Below, one piece after another: positions 16,252 through 26,396 of a stretch of DNA of 64,000 nt. Position numbers and translations under genes: made by a program. Origin of the DNA: Sphingosinicella flava. GTDB lineage: Bacteria > Pseudomonadota > Alphaproteobacteria > Sphingomonadales > Sphingomonadaceae. The DNA is taken from contig NZ_CP065592.1 in NCBI RefSeq assembly GCF_016025255.1, positions 849,122 through 913,121 of the forward strand, read 5' to 3'. Position 1 is the stretch's first letter. Every line of letters begins with the position of its first letter. The notes below the pieces were generated by a model. It saw only the letters and a list, made by a program, of their open reading frames with translations. It made no database searches and was not told the origin of the DNA.

Positions 16252-17325
16252 ATGAGACACGAAGTCCGCCCCGGACGCGGCGCGCCTGAGAACAAGGTGC
16301 CGACCCGCTTCGGCCTTGCGACGCGCGAGGCGGACGGCGACTGGCTGGACGCGCGGGAGGATTTGGACGAAGGCGCTCCTCCCCTCCGAACCACCGTGAC
16401 CGTCGAGAAACCGAAGACGATCATCACCCGCAACAGCTCGCCAGACATCGGCTTCGATCGCTCGATCAATCCCTATCGCGGCTGCGAGCATGGCTGCATC
16501 TACTGTTTCGCCCGCCCGACCCATGCTTATCACGACCTGTCGCCGGGGCTGGATTTTGAATCCCGCCTGTTCGCCAAGCCGGATGCCGCCGCCCTCCTTC
16601 GCGCGGAGCTCGCCAAACCCAATTACGTCGTGCGCAACATGGCGATGGGCACCAACACCGATCCCTATCAGCCGATCGAGGGTAAATGGCGGATCACCCG
16701 ATCGATCATCGAAGTGCTGGCCGAAACCCGCCACCCGCTGATGATCACCACGAAATCCGACCGCGTGCTGCGCGATCTCGACCTTCTCGCTCCGATGGCG
16801 GCGCAGCGGCTGGTCGGCGTCGCTTTGTCGGTGACATCCCTGACACCGGAGATCGCCCGCACCCTGGAGCCCCGCGCCGCCGCGCCCCGCAAGCGGCTCG
16901 CGGCGGTGAAGGCGCTGCGCGAAGCGGGCGTCCCCGCCTATGTCTCGATCGCGCCGGTCGTGCCCGGCATTACCGATCACGAGCTGGAACATATCGTCGA
17001 GGCCGCCGCGGAAGCGGGCGCCATCGGCTGCTTCTACATCCCCGTCCGCTTGCCGCACGAGGTCTCGCCCCTGTTCCGCGCCTGGCTCGACGAGCACTTC
17101 CCGGACCGGGCGGGCAAGGTGATGAGCATCATCCAGTCCCTGCGCGGCGGGCGCGACAACGACCCCTATTGGTTCAGCCGGATGCGCGGATCGGGGCCCT
17201 GGGCGGAACTTCTCGCAACCCGCTTCAAAATCGCCTGCCAGAAATATGGCCTCAACAAGGAGAAGCTATCGCTCCGGACCGATCTCTTCCGTCCTCCTGA
17301 AGGCCCGCAGATGCGGCTATTCTGA
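16252..17325 (+). CDS. PA0069-type radical SAM protein (SplB-related), predicted SOS-regulated
   Basis: The 357-residue protein carries the radical SAM cluster motif CEHGCIYC (C78, C82, C85, the C-X3-C-X2-C spacing of spore photoproduct lyase relatives). It also has NPYRGC, MGTNTDPYQPIE and VPGITDHELE, as in the PA0069 family. The reaction is unknown. A LexA box in its promoter and the SplB-like fold make a DNA-repair role plausible, which is inference. ATG 16252 is used; an upstream in-frame start at 16222 would place the protein start inside the LexA box. A CTGCA-N6-TGCAG hairpin sits just upstream of the start. Confidence 0.88.
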   Translation: MRHEVRPGRGAPENKVPTRFGLATREADGDWLDAREDLDEGAPPLRTTVTVEKPKTIITRNSSPDIGFDRSINPYRGCEHGCIYCFARPTHAYHDLSPGLDFESRLFAKPDAAALLRAELAKPNYVVRNMAMGTNTDPYQPIEGKWRITRSIIEVLAETRHPLMITTKSDRVLRDLDLLAPMAAQRLVGVALSVTSLTPEIARTLEPRAAAPRKRLAAVKALREAGVPAYVSIAPVVPGITDHELEHIVEAAAEAGAIGCFYIPVRLPHEVSPLFRAWLDEHFPDRAGKVMSIIQSLRGGRDNDPYWFSRMRGSGPWAELLATRFKIACQKYGLNKEKLSLRTDLFRPPEGPQMRLF

Positions 17326-17349
17326 AGCGCCCGTCTCGCCTTCTTTCGT

Positions 17350-17371
17350 CATTCCAGCGAAAGCTGGAATG
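17350..17371. repeat. REP-like hairpin between convergent genes
   Basis: A perfect nine-base stem CATTCCAGC / GCTGGAATG with a GAAA loop lies between the radical SAM gene and dnaE. It is the same core as the element at 1806-1825 and may also act as a transcript end for both genes. Confidence 0.7.
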
Positions 17372-17407
17372 AAGTGGAGGATATCGCCGAAGGTGCAACT
17401 CAGTAAT

Positions 17408-20400
17408 CTATTGGTTCGAAACCAGAGCCAGTCGATTCTGATCGGCGATCAGGCGGACCGCCATCACGCCGGGCAGCCGCTCGATATGCGCCGCCACTTC
17501 GGCATCGAGGCAGAAGTCGCGGCCAAGGAGCATGAGCACAGGCCCGCCTTCCGTTGCCAGCCGCAACATCAAGCGGCCGTTACCCTCACGATGAGAAGCC
17601 AATGTATCCGACAACAGCGTCAGCACCTCCGCCGTGTCGACCTCCACCTCCATCTCTAGACGACTGCGCTTCGACAGGCTTTCGAACGGCTGGATCGACC
17701 GTATGGCGATACGCGGCGTCTCCTCGCCAGGCCGCCGATCGAGCTCGACGTTCAGGAGACCGCATCCGCCCGCCTTCGCCGCCTCTTCGATCTGAGCCGC
17801 CACTGCATCGTCGAACACAGTGAACTGAAATTGCCCCGACGAATCCGACGCCGTGCCCATCATATAGCGGCGTCCTTTGGCCGACGTCCGCCAGCGCGCC
17901 TCCTCGATCAATCCTGCCATGACAGCCGCCGACCGGCCGCCCTCAGCGGGTGCGGGCAGAGCTGAAATCTGCGCGAAGGTCTTCGCCCCGTGCCCGTCGG
18001 CAAGATGGCGGTAATTGTCGACCGGATGGGCGGAGAAATAGAAACCGAAAGCCTCCTTCTCCTGCGCCATGCGCTCGGCGAGACTCCACCCCTGCGGGGA
18101 GGGCATGCGGATCGGCACGACGTTCGCCGCGCCTTCGCCGAACAGCCCGCCCTGCCCGCTGATCCGCGCGTCGGCGGCACTGGCGGCGGCGGCCAGCAGG
18201 GTTTCAGCCGCGCCGAAGGCCATCGCCCGGTCGCGCGCGATCGCATCGAACGCCCCAGCGCCCGCGAGGCTTTCGAGTTGCCGCCGGTTGAGCAAGCGAG
18301 GATCGATCCGCGCCGCGAAATCGTCGAGATCCTGATAAGGTCCGGCAGCATCGCGTTCGGCGCAAAGCTGCTCCATCGCCTTCTCGCCAACCCCTTTCAG
18401 CGCGCCGAGGGCGTAGCGGACGGCATGGCCCTCACCCGCCGCTTCGACCGAGAATTCAGCCTCGCTGGCGTTGATGCAGGGGGGCAGGAACGGCACCTCC
18501 AGCCGCCGCATATCCTCTACGAAAATAGCGAGCTTGTCCGTCTGATGCATGTCGAAGCACATTGACGCGGCATAGAATTCGACCGGATGATGCGCCTTCA
18601 GCCACGCCGTTTGATAGGCGACGAGCGCATAAGCCGCCGCGTGGCTCTTGTTGAAGCCGTAACCCGCGAACTTGTCGATCAAATCGAACAGCTCATTGGC
18701 CTTAGCGGGCGTGATCTGGTGTGCCGCGCACCCGGTGACGAAGCGCTCGCGCTGCGCGTCCATCTCCGCTTGGATCTTCTTGCCCATCGCGCGGCGGAGG
18801 AGATCTGCCTCGCCGAGGCTGTAGCCGGCCAGCACCTGCGCGGCCTGCATCACCTGCTCCTGATAGACGAAAATGCCGTAGGTTTCCTTCAGCACCCCTT
18901 CCAGCAGCGGATGCGGATATTCGATCGGCTCCCGCCCGTTCTTGCGCGCACCGAACATCGGAATATTGTCCATCGGGCCCGGCCGGTAGAGCGAGACGAG
19001 CGCGATGATATCCTCGAAATTGGTCGGCTTTACTGCCGCGAGCGTGCGGCGCATGCCCTCCGATTCCAGCTGGAACACGCCCACCGTCTCGCCGCGTTGC
19101 AGGAGCTTGTAGACTTCCTCATCGTCCCATTCGAGCCGGTCGAGATCGACGGTGATCCCGCGCTTGGCCAGCATCTGCACCGCCTTCTGCAGAACCGACA
19201 GCGTCTTCAAACCGAGGAAGTCGAACTTTACCAATCCCGCACCCTCGACATATTTCATATCGAACTGCGTCACCGGCATGTCCGAGCGCGGGTCGCGATA
19301 GAGCGGGACGAGCTTGTCGAGCCGCCGGTCGCCGATCACCACGCCCGCCGCGTGGGTCGAGCTGTGGCGCGGCAGGCCTTCCAGCTTCATCGCCAGATCG
19401 AACAGGCGCCGCACCTGCGGGTCGTTCTTATATTCGGCGGCAAGCTCGGAAACGCCGTTCAGCGCCCGCTCCAGTGTCCAGGGATCGGTCGGATGGTTCG
19501 GCACCAATTTCGCCAGCCGGTCCACCTGCCCGTAGCTCATCTGGAGCACGCGCCCGGTATCCTTCAACACGGCGCGCGCCTTCAGCTTACCGAAAGTGAT
19601 GATCTGCGCGACCTGATCGCGGCCATATTTCTGCTGGACGTAGCGGATCACTTCGCCGCGCCGGGTTTCGCAAAAGTCGATGTCGAAATCCGGCATCGAC
19701 ACGCGTTCCGGATTGAGGAAGCGTTCGAACAGCAGGTTCAGTTTCAGCGGATCGAGGTCGGTGATGGTGAGCGCCCAAGCGACCACGGATCCTGCGCCTG
19801 AACCGCGCCCCGGCCCCACCGGAATATCATTGTCCTTCGCCCATTTGATGAAATCGGCGACGATCAGGAAATAGCCGGGGAAGCCCATGCGGACGATAAC
19901 GTCCACTTCGAAATCCAGCCGGTCGAAGTAACGTCGCCGCGCTTCTTCGCCGAGATCGTTATAGGCCGCAAGCCGCGCCTCCAGTCCCGCGCGGGCATCA
20001 CGCCGCAACTGGTCCGCTTCGCCTTCCAAATCGCCCGCAAGGCTCGGCAGGATCGGTTTGCGCTTCGGCGCGCCGACAGCGCAACGCATGGCGACGACGG
20101 CCGTATTGTCGATCGCTTCGGGAATGTCGCCGAACAACTCGCGCATGTCCTGCGGCGGCTTCATCCAGGCTTCGGGCGAAGAGCGGACGCGGTCGTCGCG
20201 GTCAATCTGGCTCGACTGGGCGATGCACAGCATGGCGTCGTGCGCCTGGTGGAAATGCGCGTCGGCGAAGCAAGCCGGGTTCGTCGCCACGAGCGGCAGA
20301 TCGCGCGCATAGGCGAGGTCGATGAGGCCCGCTTCCGCTTTCTGCTCCACTTCCATGCCGCGCCGGCACAGTTCGATATAAAGGCGCCCCGGAAACAGCC

Positions 20401-20890
20401 CCTCAAGCCGCGTCAGATAAGCTTCCGCCGCCTCCTGCTGCTCTTCGGCAACGAGGCGCGCAAGCCCTCCCTCCCCGCCCGCCGTCAGCGCGATCAAGCC
20501 ATCCGTGCGTCCGGCCAAGGCCGCAAAGCCGACATGCGCATCTTCCTCAACCGGCCGGTCGAGATGGGCGGCCGAGACAAGCGCGCAAAGATTGTCGTAG
20601 CCGGTCGTGTCCTGCGCATAGAGCGCGAGCCAATCGAGCATCGGCCCCTGCGGCCCGGAAGGCCCCGGACGTGCCACGGCGAGCATTGCGCCGATGATCG
20701 GCTGCACGCCCTCTCCTTTGCACGCATCGGTGAAGGCCATGGCGGCATAGAGGCCGTTGCGATCGGTGAGGGCAACGGCGGGCAAGTCGAGCTTCTTCGC
20801 CTGCTTGGCGATCGCCTTCGGCTCGATCGCGCCGTCCAGCATCGTGTAGCAGGAAAAGACACGCAGCGGGACGTAAGGGTTGGAGGCCAT
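17408..20890 (-). CDS. dnaE: DNA polymerase III subunit alpha
   Basis: This is the replicative polymerase catalytic subunit, 1160 residues, the usual DnaE1 length. The N-terminal PHP domain starts YVPLRVFSCYTMLDGA. The polymerase domain has GRGSGAGSVVAWALTITD and the catalytic aspartates in MPDFDIDFC. The fingers/tau-binding region and a C-terminal OB-type domain (GGRSAAVMAGLIEEARWRT) follow. ATG 20890 is chosen because the conserved N-terminus starts right after it. The order proS-lolC-lolD-dnaE on this strand is common in Alphaproteobacteria; here an LprI-like gene has been added between lolD and dnaE. Confidence 0.96.
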   Translation of the reverse strand: MASNPYVPLRVFSCYTMLDGAIEPKAIAKQAKKLDLPAVALTDRNGLYAAMAFTDACKGEGVQPIIGAMLAVARPGPSGPQGPMLDWLALYAQDTTGYDNLCALVSAAHLDRPVEEDAHVGFAALAGRTDGLIALTAGGEGGLARLVAEEQQEAAEAYLTRLEGLFPGRLYIELCRRGMEVEQKAEAGLIDLAYARDLPLVATNPACFADAHFHQAHDAMLCIAQSSQIDRDDRVRSSPEAWMKPPQDMRELFGDIPEAIDNTAVVAMRCAVGAPKRKPILPSLAGDLEGEADQLRRDARAGLEARLAAYNDLGEEARRRYFDRLDFEVDVIVRMGFPGYFLIVADFIKWAKDNDIPVGPGRGSGAGSVVAWALTITDLDPLKLNLLFERFLNPERVSMPDFDIDFCETRRGEVIRYVQQKYGRDQVAQIITFGKLKARAVLKDTGRVLQMSYGQVDRLAKLVPNHPTDPWTLERALNGVSELAAEYKNDPQVRRLFDLAMKLEGLPRHSSTHAAGVVIGDRRLDKLVPLYRDPRSDMPVTQFDMKYVEGAGLVKFDFLGLKTLSVLQKAVQMLAKRGITVDLDRLEWDDEEVYKLLQRGETVGVFQLESEGMRRTLAAVKPTNFEDIIALVSLYRPGPMDNIPMFGARKNGREPIEYPHPLLEGVLKETYGIFVYQEQVMQAAQVLAGYSLGEADLLRRAMGKKIQAEMDAQRERFVTGCAAHQITPAKANELFDLIDKFAGYGFNKSHAAAYALVAYQTAWLKAHHPVEFYAASMCFDMHQTDKLAIFVEDMRRLEVPFLPPCINASEAEFSVEAAGEGHAVRYALGALKGVGEKAMEQLCAERDAAGPYQDLDDFAARIDPRLLNRRQLESLAGAGAFDAIARDRAMAFGAAETLLAAAASAADARISGQGGLFGEGAANVVPIRMPSPQGWSLAERMAQEKEAFGFYFSAHPVDNYRHLADGHGAKTFAQISALPAPAEGGRSAAVMAGLIEEARWRTSAKGRRYMMGTASDSSGQFQFTVFDDAVAAQIEEAAKAGGCGLLNVELDRRPGEETPRIAIRSIQPFESLSKRSRLEMEVEVDTAEVLTLLSDTLASHREGNGRLMLRLATEGGPVLMLLGRDFCLDAEVAAHIERLPGVMAVRLIADQNRLALVSNQ

Positions 20891-20958
20891 GGCGGGACTA
20901 TGGGCGCGCCCCGCGATTCTGACAAATGGCGGGTCCATCTTTTCCACAGATTTCGGCG

Positions 20959-21927
20959 TCAGCGCGTATCTGTCATGATGTCCCTGATCTCGCGCATCCG
21001 CCCTTCATACGCTTCCGACACGCAGGCTTCGCTGGGGCAGCTGTCGCGATAGGAAAGAAACCGGCTGCGCGTCGAACGCAGCGCGCGGCGCGCTTGGGGC
21101 CCTGCGTCCGACAAAGCCGAATAGAAGAGCGACGACATGGCCCTGTCCTGCGCCGCGAGCCGGTTGCTGCCGCAGACCATCCTCTCGCCGCGAGTCTTGG
21201 CATAGCGGCAGTTGAAGCTCGGATTGGACGACGAAGCCTGCCGTACCGGCGCCTGTTTGGACGTTGGCGGAGCCCTCGGTGTTGGCGCAGCCTTGGTCAC
21301 GGGCTGCCGTTCTGGCGGCGGCGAGGCGGGCGTTTGCGGAACGGGCGGCGCGGCGAACGACGGTTCGATCTGACCGGCTTGCGCCTGCCGTTGGCCGGGC
21401 ACGGCGCTTCCGGGGCCCTGCCTTTGCAGGTCGAAGGCGGCGAGGCGATAGATGATCGGCTCGGCGCCCGTCATGCGATAGACAAGGCCGCTGCCGTCCG
21501 CTGCCGCCTGCGCGGCATATTCGATCTGCGCCGCAACATGCCGCTCGCCGCCGAAAGCGGCCTCCGCGCCCGGAGGCACTTCGAGGATGAACAAGCCGCT
21601 GCAGACGGTGACGTTCAGATCCTCGTCCCGGCTCTTCACCACGGGATTTTCCATCCTGACCACGCTATGCGCCGCGAACGTGTCGAGATTGACGGGATCG
21701 CTGTTGCGGATGCGGATCGCCTCCTCGAACAGCACTTCCTTCAGGCGATTGTAGGTGGCCGGCGATGCGCAGGCTTGCTGAAGCGCGTCCCGCCGCTGCT
21801 CCTTGACCGCCGCTTTGGAAGCCTCGGCGCTCTCCTTCGGTTTGGTCAAGCCATAACCGTAAATCGCGGCGGCAAATATGAGGACGCCCAGAAGCGCCAG
21901 GAGTATCTTGCGTCGATCCATCATCAT
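20959..21927 (-). CDS. Membrane-anchored LprI/DUF1311-like protein
   Basis: The 322-residue protein has an N-terminal transmembrane helix (about residues 7-25, ILLALLGVLIFAAAIYGYG), a soluble periplasmic domain with VTVCSGLFILEVPPGAEAA, a proline/alanine-rich linker (about 190-235) and a C-terminal cysteine-containing module (SFNCRYAKTRGERMVCGS, then DSCPSEACVSEAYEGRM). That module matches the lysozyme-inhibitor LprI-like / DUF1311 family. A role in envelope defence against lysozyme is possible but inferred. Three consecutive ATGs (21927, 21924, 21921) could start it. Confidence 0.75.
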   Translation of the reverse strand: MMMDRRKILLALLGVLIFAAAIYGYGLTKPKESAEASKAAVKEQRRDALQQACASPATYNRLKEVLFEEAIRIRNSDPVNLDTFAAHSVVRMENPVVKSRDEDLNVTVCSGLFILEVPPGAEAAFGGERHVAAQIEYAAQAAADGSGLVYRMTGAEPIIYRLAAFDLQRQGPGSAVPGQRQAQAGQIEPSFAAPPVPQTPASPPPERQPVTKAAPTPRAPPTSKQAPVRQASSSNPSFNCRYAKTRGERMVCGSNRLAAQDRAMSSLFYSALSDAGPQARRALRSTRSRFLSYRDSCPSEACVSEAYEGRMREIRDIMTDTR

Positions 21928-22077
21928 CTCTCGCTCTCACAAAACTGGCGCGGAATCTGGTGTCCAGCGACGGCTCACCCGCATGCTAACGCACGAGGGC
22001 CATCATCTTTGCGAGCGAATTGAGAATTCGGGCAATGCCACGGGGAGACACGCACGTTGTGGTTGCCCAGTCAGAAC

Positions 22078-22749
22078 TTATTCGAGAACACCAACATGCA
22101 GGCGAACGACCCGGTCCATTCTTGCCGCAAGCCGTTCATTGTGCGTTGCGACCAAGGCGGAACTTCCCTCCTCCCGGACAAGGCGCAAGAATTCGGCGAG
22201 CACCACATCGGCGGTGCGTTCGTCGAGATTGCCGGTCGGCTCGTCGGCAAGGATGAGCGCGGGGCGATTGGCCAGCGCGCGGGCGACCGCTACCCGCTGC
22301 TGCTCGCCGCCCGACAATTGGCTCGGCCGGTGGGTCAGGCGATGGCCGAGACCAAGCGAGGTGAGCAAGGCTTCCGCGCGTCCCGCCGCCGCGGGCCGGT
22401 CGGCGCCGTGGATCAGCTGCGGCAGGATCACATTCTCCGCCGCCGTGAAGTCCGGCAGCAGATGGTGGAATTGATAGACGAAACCGAGCGAGTCGCGCCG
22501 CACCCGCGTACGCCCTTCATTGTCGAGCTTGGCCGCTTCCTCACCCGCAATGCGGATGGAGCCTTGGAAGCCGCCTTCCAGGAGCCCGACCGCCTGCAGC
22601 AGAGTCGACTTGCCCGATCCCGACGGTCCGAGCAAAGCGACGATTTCGCCCTTCCCGACCTTCAGCTCGACGCCGCGCAGGACGTCGATCGTTTCGCCGC
22701 CTTGGCGGAAGCTGCGCCGCAGGTCGTGGACTTCCAGAACGTCACTCAT
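22078..22749 (-). CDS. lolD: Lipoprotein-releasing ABC transporter ATP-binding protein
   Basis: The 223-residue ATPase of the LolCDE-type system extracts lipoproteins from the inner membrane for delivery to the outer membrane. It has Walker [10 protein letters not shown], the signature [15 protein letters not shown] and Walker [13 protein letters not shown]; the [14 protein letters not shown] segment is typical of the LolD/MacB group. ATG 22749 overlaps the last codons of the permease gene by eight bases, indicating translational coupling. Confidence 0.95.
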   Translation of the reverse strand: MSDVLEVHDLRRSFRQGGETIDVLRGVELKVGKGEIVALLGPSGSGKSTLLQAVGLLEGGFQGSIRIAGEEAAKLDNEGRTRVRRDSLGFVYQFHHLLPDFTAAENVILPQLIHGADRPAAAGRAEALLTSLGLGHRLTHRPSQLSGGEQQRVAVARALANRPALILADEPTGNLDERTADVVLAEFLRLVREEGSSALVATHNERLAARMDRVVRLHVGVLE

Positions 22750-23992
22750 AGCGCAGCACCTGCACGGGATCGGTGCTCGCCGCCTTCCAGGCCGGGTAGA
22801 GCGTGAAGACGAAGGCCGATCCAACGGCGAGCGCCACGATGGCCAGCACCTCGAAAGGATCGGTCTTGGAGGGCAATTCGGTGAGGAAGCGGATCGAGGG
22901 ATCCCACAGATTCTGTCCCGTCACGAGCTGGATGAAATTCACCACCGACTGTCGGAAATAGAGAAAAACGAAGCCGAGGCCCATGCCGGCCACGGTGCCA
23001 AGCACGCCGATCGTGACGCCCACGGTCATGAACACCTTCATCATACTGGGCCGGCTCGCCCCCATGGTGCGCAGGATCGCGATATCGCGCGTCTTGGCGC
23101 GAACCAGCATGATCAGCGAGGAGAGGATATTGAACACGGCGACGAGGATGATGAGCGAAAGGACGACGAACATCGCGATCCGCTCGACCTCCAGCGCCTC
23201 GAACAGGGTTGCGTTCATCGAACGCCAGTCGGCGACGACGGCCCTGCCTGCCACTTGCGCCGTAAGGGGCGCCAATATCTCGCCTACCTTGTCGGCATCC
23301 GTCGTCTCGACCTCCACGATGCCAACCGCGTCGCCGAGCAGCAGCAGCGTCTGCGCATCCTCCATCGGCATGACGACGAAGGCCTTGTCGTAATCGTAGA
23401 CGCCGACCTCGAAAATCGCCGCGACATTGTAGGACACGATGCGCGGTACGGTGCCGAACGGCGTCGTCCGCCCTTGCGGGCTGATCAGGCTGATCTGGCC
23501 GCCGACCCGCGCGCCCAGCGCATCGGCCAGCCGCGCGCCGATGGCGACATTATTGCTGCCCGGCTGCAGGCTCTCCAGCGATCCGGACAGGACATTGGAG
23601 TTTAATGCGGGATTGGCGAGGATATCGGGCCGGGTCATGCCCCGCACCAGCACGCCTTCGACCCTTCCTTCGTAGCTCGCCATCAGTGGCTGCTCGATCA
23701 GCGGAATTGCTTCGGTCACCCCGGGAGTCGCGCGCGCTTCCTTCACGATATCCCGCCAATCGGGCAGGCGACCGCCATAACCCTGGATCACCGCATGGCC
23801 GTTGAGGCCCACGATCTTGTCGAAGAGCTCCGCCCGGAAGCCGTTCATCACGCTCATCACGATGATCAGCGCCGCCACCCCCAGCATCACCGCGACGAGG
23901 CTGATCCCGGCGACAAGGAAGATGAACGCTTCGCCCCGTCCGGGAAGCAGATAGCGCCTGGCGATCATCCGCTCGTAGCGGTTAAGGATCAT
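22742..23992 (-). CDS. lolC: Lipoprotein-releasing ABC transporter permease (LolC/LolE type)
   Basis: The 416-residue inner-membrane permease has an N-terminal helix ([20 protein letters not shown]), a large periplasmic domain, and three C-terminal helices ([37 protein letters not shown] and the [19 protein letters not shown] region). [18 protein letters not shown] is typical of LolC/E. A single permease gene is present, as usual outside gammaproteobacteria, so LolC versus LolE naming is arbitrary. ATG 23992 is chosen because the upstream extension is repeat DNA. Confidence 0.93.
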   Translation of the reverse strand: MILNRYERMIARRYLLPGRGEAFIFLVAGISLVAVMLGVAALIIVMSVMNGFRAELFDKIVGLNGHAVIQGYGGRLPDWRDIVKEARATPGVTEAIPLIEQPLMASYEGRVEGVLVRGMTRPDILANPALNSNVLSGSLESLQPGSNNVAIGARLADALGARVGGQISLISPQGRTTPFGTVPRIVSYNVAAIFEVGVYDYDKAFVVMPMEDAQTLLLLGDAVGIVEVETTDADKVGEILAPLTAQVAGRAVVADWRSMNATLFEALEVERIAMFVVLSLIILVAVFNILSSLIMLVRAKTRDIAILRTMGASRPSMMKVFMTVGVTIGVLGTVAGMGLGFVFLYFRQSVVNFIQLVTGQNLWDPSIRFLTELPSKTDPFEVLAIVALAVGSAFVFTLYPAWKAASTDPVQVLRYE

Positions 23993-24004
23993 GGGAGAAC
24001 TCCC

Positions 24005-24088
24005 ATTCCGTTCGCCCCGAGCGAAGTCGAGAGGCGCTGGCACGGTGCAGGTGAAACGCCCCTCGACTTCGCTCGGGGCGAACGGAAT
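24005..24088. repeat. Long perfect inverted repeat between proS and lolC
   Basis: Arms 24005-24031 and 24062-24088 are perfect 27-bp reverse complements around a 30-base loop, with core TTCGCCCCGAGCGAAGTCGA. This is a familiar sphingomonad intergenic repeat type. It lies between two genes usually co-transcribed and could attenuate or stabilise the transcript. Confidence 0.85.
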
Positions 24089-24095
24089 ACACAGC

Positions 24096-25403
24096 TCATT
24101 GGGACGTCAGCCTCGCCAAAGCAGCCTCGACCGAAAGCTCCTCGCGCTCCCCGGTTGCGCGCCGCTTCAATTCGACCACGCCCTTCTCCAGACCCTTCGG
24201 GCCGACGATCAGCTGCCAGGGCAGGCCGATCACGTCCATCGTCGCGAACTTCGCGCCGCCACGTTCGTCGCGATCGTCGTACAACACTTCGACGCCCGCG
24301 GCCTGGAGTTTCGCATAGATATCGTCCGAAGCCGCCGCGCAGGCCGCATCGTCGGCGCGCATGTTGACCAGGCCGGCCTGAAACGGCGCGACACTGTCGG
24401 GCCAGACGATGCCATTATCGTCATGGCTCGCCTCGATGATCGCGCCCATCAGACGCGACACACCGATGCCGTAGCTGCCCATCTGCGGATGCACCTGCCC
24501 GCCATCCCGGGTCTGCACGGTCATCCCCATGCTTGCCGAATATTTGGTGCCGAAGGCGAAGATATGCCCGACCTCGATCCCGCGCCGCGTGCGCAGGCGA
24601 TCGGCGGACACCGGGCAATTTTCGACCTTCTGATGCTCCTCTTCCTCCATCGCATAGAGGCCGGTCAATTTGGCGATGGTCGACGCATCGGCGGACAGCA
24701 GCTCGTCCCGCGACACGTCCTCGAGCGCCGCGTCATAGAAAACCGCGCTTTCGCCGGTATCGGCGAGGATATGGAATTCGTGACTCAAATTGCCGCCGAT
24801 CGGTCCCGTCGGCGCGCGCACCGGCACGGCCTGCAGCCCCAGCCGCGCGAAGGTGCGCAGATAGGCGACGAACATCGCCTCATAGCTCGCCTGCAATCCC
24901 GCCTCGTCGAGATCGAAGCTGTAGGCGTCCTTCATCAGGAACTCGCGCCCGCGCATCACGCCGAAACGGGGGCGCACCTCGTCGCGGAACTTCCATTGAA
25001 TGTGGTAGAGCGTGCGCGGCAGATCGCGATAGGACTTCACCGCATCGCGGAAGATGGCGGCGATCATCTCCTCGTTGGTCGGTCCGTAGAGCATCTCGCG
25101 CTCATGCCGGTCGGTGAAGCGCAGCATCTCCGGTCCATAGGCGTCGTAGCGGCCCGACTGGCGCCACAGGTCGGCGGACTGGATGGTCGGCATCAGCATC
25201 TCGATGGCGCCCGCCTTATCCTGCTCTTCCCGCACGATCTGCTCGATCTTGTTGAGCACCCGCAGACCCAATGGCAGCCAGGCATAGATGCCGGACGCGG
25301 TCTGGCGGATGAGGCCCGCGCGCAGCATCAGCTTGTGGCTGACGATCTGGGCATCGGAGGGCGTTTCCTTGGTGACGGGCAGGAAATAACGGGAGAGGCG
25401 CAT
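24096..25403 (-). CDS. proS: Prolyl-tRNA synthetase (short form)
   Basis: The 435-residue class II synthetase charges tRNA-Pro. [17 protein letters not shown] and [13 protein letters not shown] mark the start of the catalytic core, with motif 2 in [27 protein letters not shown] (described in parts) and motif 3 in [12 protein letters not shown]. The length shows that the editing insertion of the long bacterial form is missing, as usual in Alphaproteobacteria. ATG 25403 matches the conserved [15 protein letters not shown] start. It heads the proS-lolC-lolD block. Confidence 0.96.
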   Translation of the reverse strand: MRLSRYFLPVTKETPSDAQIVSHKLMLRAGLIRQTASGIYAWLPLGLRVLNKIEQIVREEQDKAGAIEMLMPTIQSADLWRQSGRYDAYGPEMLRFTDRHEREMLYGPTNEEMIAAIFRDAVKSYRDLPRTLYHIQWKFRDEVRPRFGVMRGREFLMKDAYSFDLDEAGLQASYEAMFVAYLRTFARLGLQAVPVRAPTGPIGGNLSHEFHILADTGESAVFYDAALEDVSRDELLSADASTIAKLTGLYAMEEEEHQKVENCPVSADRLRTRRGIEVGHIFAFGTKYSASMGMTVQTRDGGQVHPQMGSYGIGVSRLMGAIIEASHDDNGIVWPDSVAPFQAGLVNMRADDAACAAASDDIYAKLQAAGVEVLYDDRDERGGAKFATMDVIGLPWQLIVGPKGLEKGVVELKRRATGEREELSVEAALARLTSQ

Positions 25404-25873
25404 CGGTCTCGTCGATCTGGGTGAGAAGGCTGGATACGATCCTCTAGGCGGGTGGTTCCGCTCTGGCAACAAATGCATCGGAGGTGGGCGCCGCATGATG
25501 TGGCGCGGGCGACACAGGCGGCACGCAAATGCGGCGCAAGTGTGACTTTCGCAATGACAATTCGGGCATGCTCACCTAGTCAGGATCCACGGACGAGCGG
25601 CCAAAGGCCACGGTTCGGGGAGGCCTTGAGCCCCGCTCCCTCGGCGAGGTGGGGGATGCGCGCGGGCCAGGCGTCTTGAAATAGGGGGTTTGACGAGAAA
25701 TCGTCACACAGGTGCCCGGGCCGCAAGGCTCGGGCACTTGCGTTTTGGGCAACGTGCTGGGAATGACCGTGCGGTAAGCCATTGTGCCGTGTCCGGATGC
25801 GCAGATCGCGAACGCCTGCGATAAGCGCCCGCGATCTGCAGCAATTGGATCATTTCGACTAGGTCGAAAAAGG
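25404..25873. other. 470-base gap between proS and the LuxR-type gene, with two strong hairpins
   Basis: I see no convincing protein gene here. Two hairpins lie close together: TGACGA-GAAA-TCGTCA (25691-25706) and an 11-bp stem with one G-T mismatch around a GCAA loop (25712-25737), followed by TTGCGTTTT. The second could end a rightward transcript. For the leftward LuxR-type gene it lies about 140 bases past the stop. A small non-coding RNA between 25560 and 25745 is possible but unsupported by any family I recognise. Confidence 0.4.
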
Positions 25874-26182
25874 CTAGGATTTGACGCCGCTGGGCTCGAC
25901 GACCGCCGGCGGGTGAAAAAGACATCCTTGGCAAACCGGGGGCTCGGGTGGCTGAGCACCCAGGTTCAGGATACCGGTTGCTACGGCCTGCGCAATCATA
26001 TGGGCCCGGTTTCGCGCGCGCATCTTCATGCGCACATTTTCGATATGCCTTTCGACCGTCCGTGGCGCGATGCCGATTTGGTGCGCCACCTCCTTGGCGG
26101 AAAGGCCGTTGGCGACAAGCTCCAGCACCTCGTTTTCGCGGCGCGTCAAATCGGGTTCCGACCCCTGCTCGTTCCACGACAT
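25874..26182 (-). CDS. Stand-alone LuxR-type helix-turn-helix regulator
   Basis: The 102-residue protein is essentially a single GerE/LuxR DNA-binding domain. LTRRENEVLELVANGLSAKE and IGIAPRTVERHIENVRMKM give the four-helix module, with a short C-terminal tail containing two cysteines (PVCQGCLF). There is no receiver, autoinducer or ATPase domain, so its activity is probably set by its own expression or by a partner. AGGGGA precedes ATG 26182. It is divergent from the CRP-type gene across 311 bases and flanks the secretion locus at 27-31 kb, which it may control (inference from position). Confidence 0.85.
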   Translation of the reverse strand: MSWNEQGSEPDLTRRENEVLELVANGLSAKEVAHQIGIAPRTVERHIENVRMKMRARNRAHMIAQAVATGILNLGAQPPEPPVCQGCLFHPPAVVEPSGVKS

Positions 26183-26396
26183 TCAAATTCCCCTGTTTTT
26201 ATGGGGCGCGGCCGCCAGTGCCAGTCGGCATTGCTGGAGGCGACGTTCCATCACGATTTTCGTAAGCGGATACTCCTGTTGTAGCGACGTTTCCGGCGTA
26301 GCTGCGCGCACTCCACGCCTCCATGCAGAAGCCTTTGCTTATAGGGGGAAAATGCACGGAAAACGACTCGGTAAATCTACCTAGACCAAGTTCCTA

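Noticed and set aside
22083-22098. GAAC...GAAC resembling a LexA box
   Set aside because: The spacer is eight bases, not seven, and it lies inside the 3' end of lolD.
25560-25600. Resemblance of GGTGAGCATGC (leftward strand) to part of 6S RNA
   Set aside because: Only about a dozen bases match; the long closing stem and central bubble of 6S RNA are not seen.
25704-26186. A 160-codon leftward frame over the LuxR-type gene
   Set aside because: Out-of-frame shadow of the helix-turn-helix gene.
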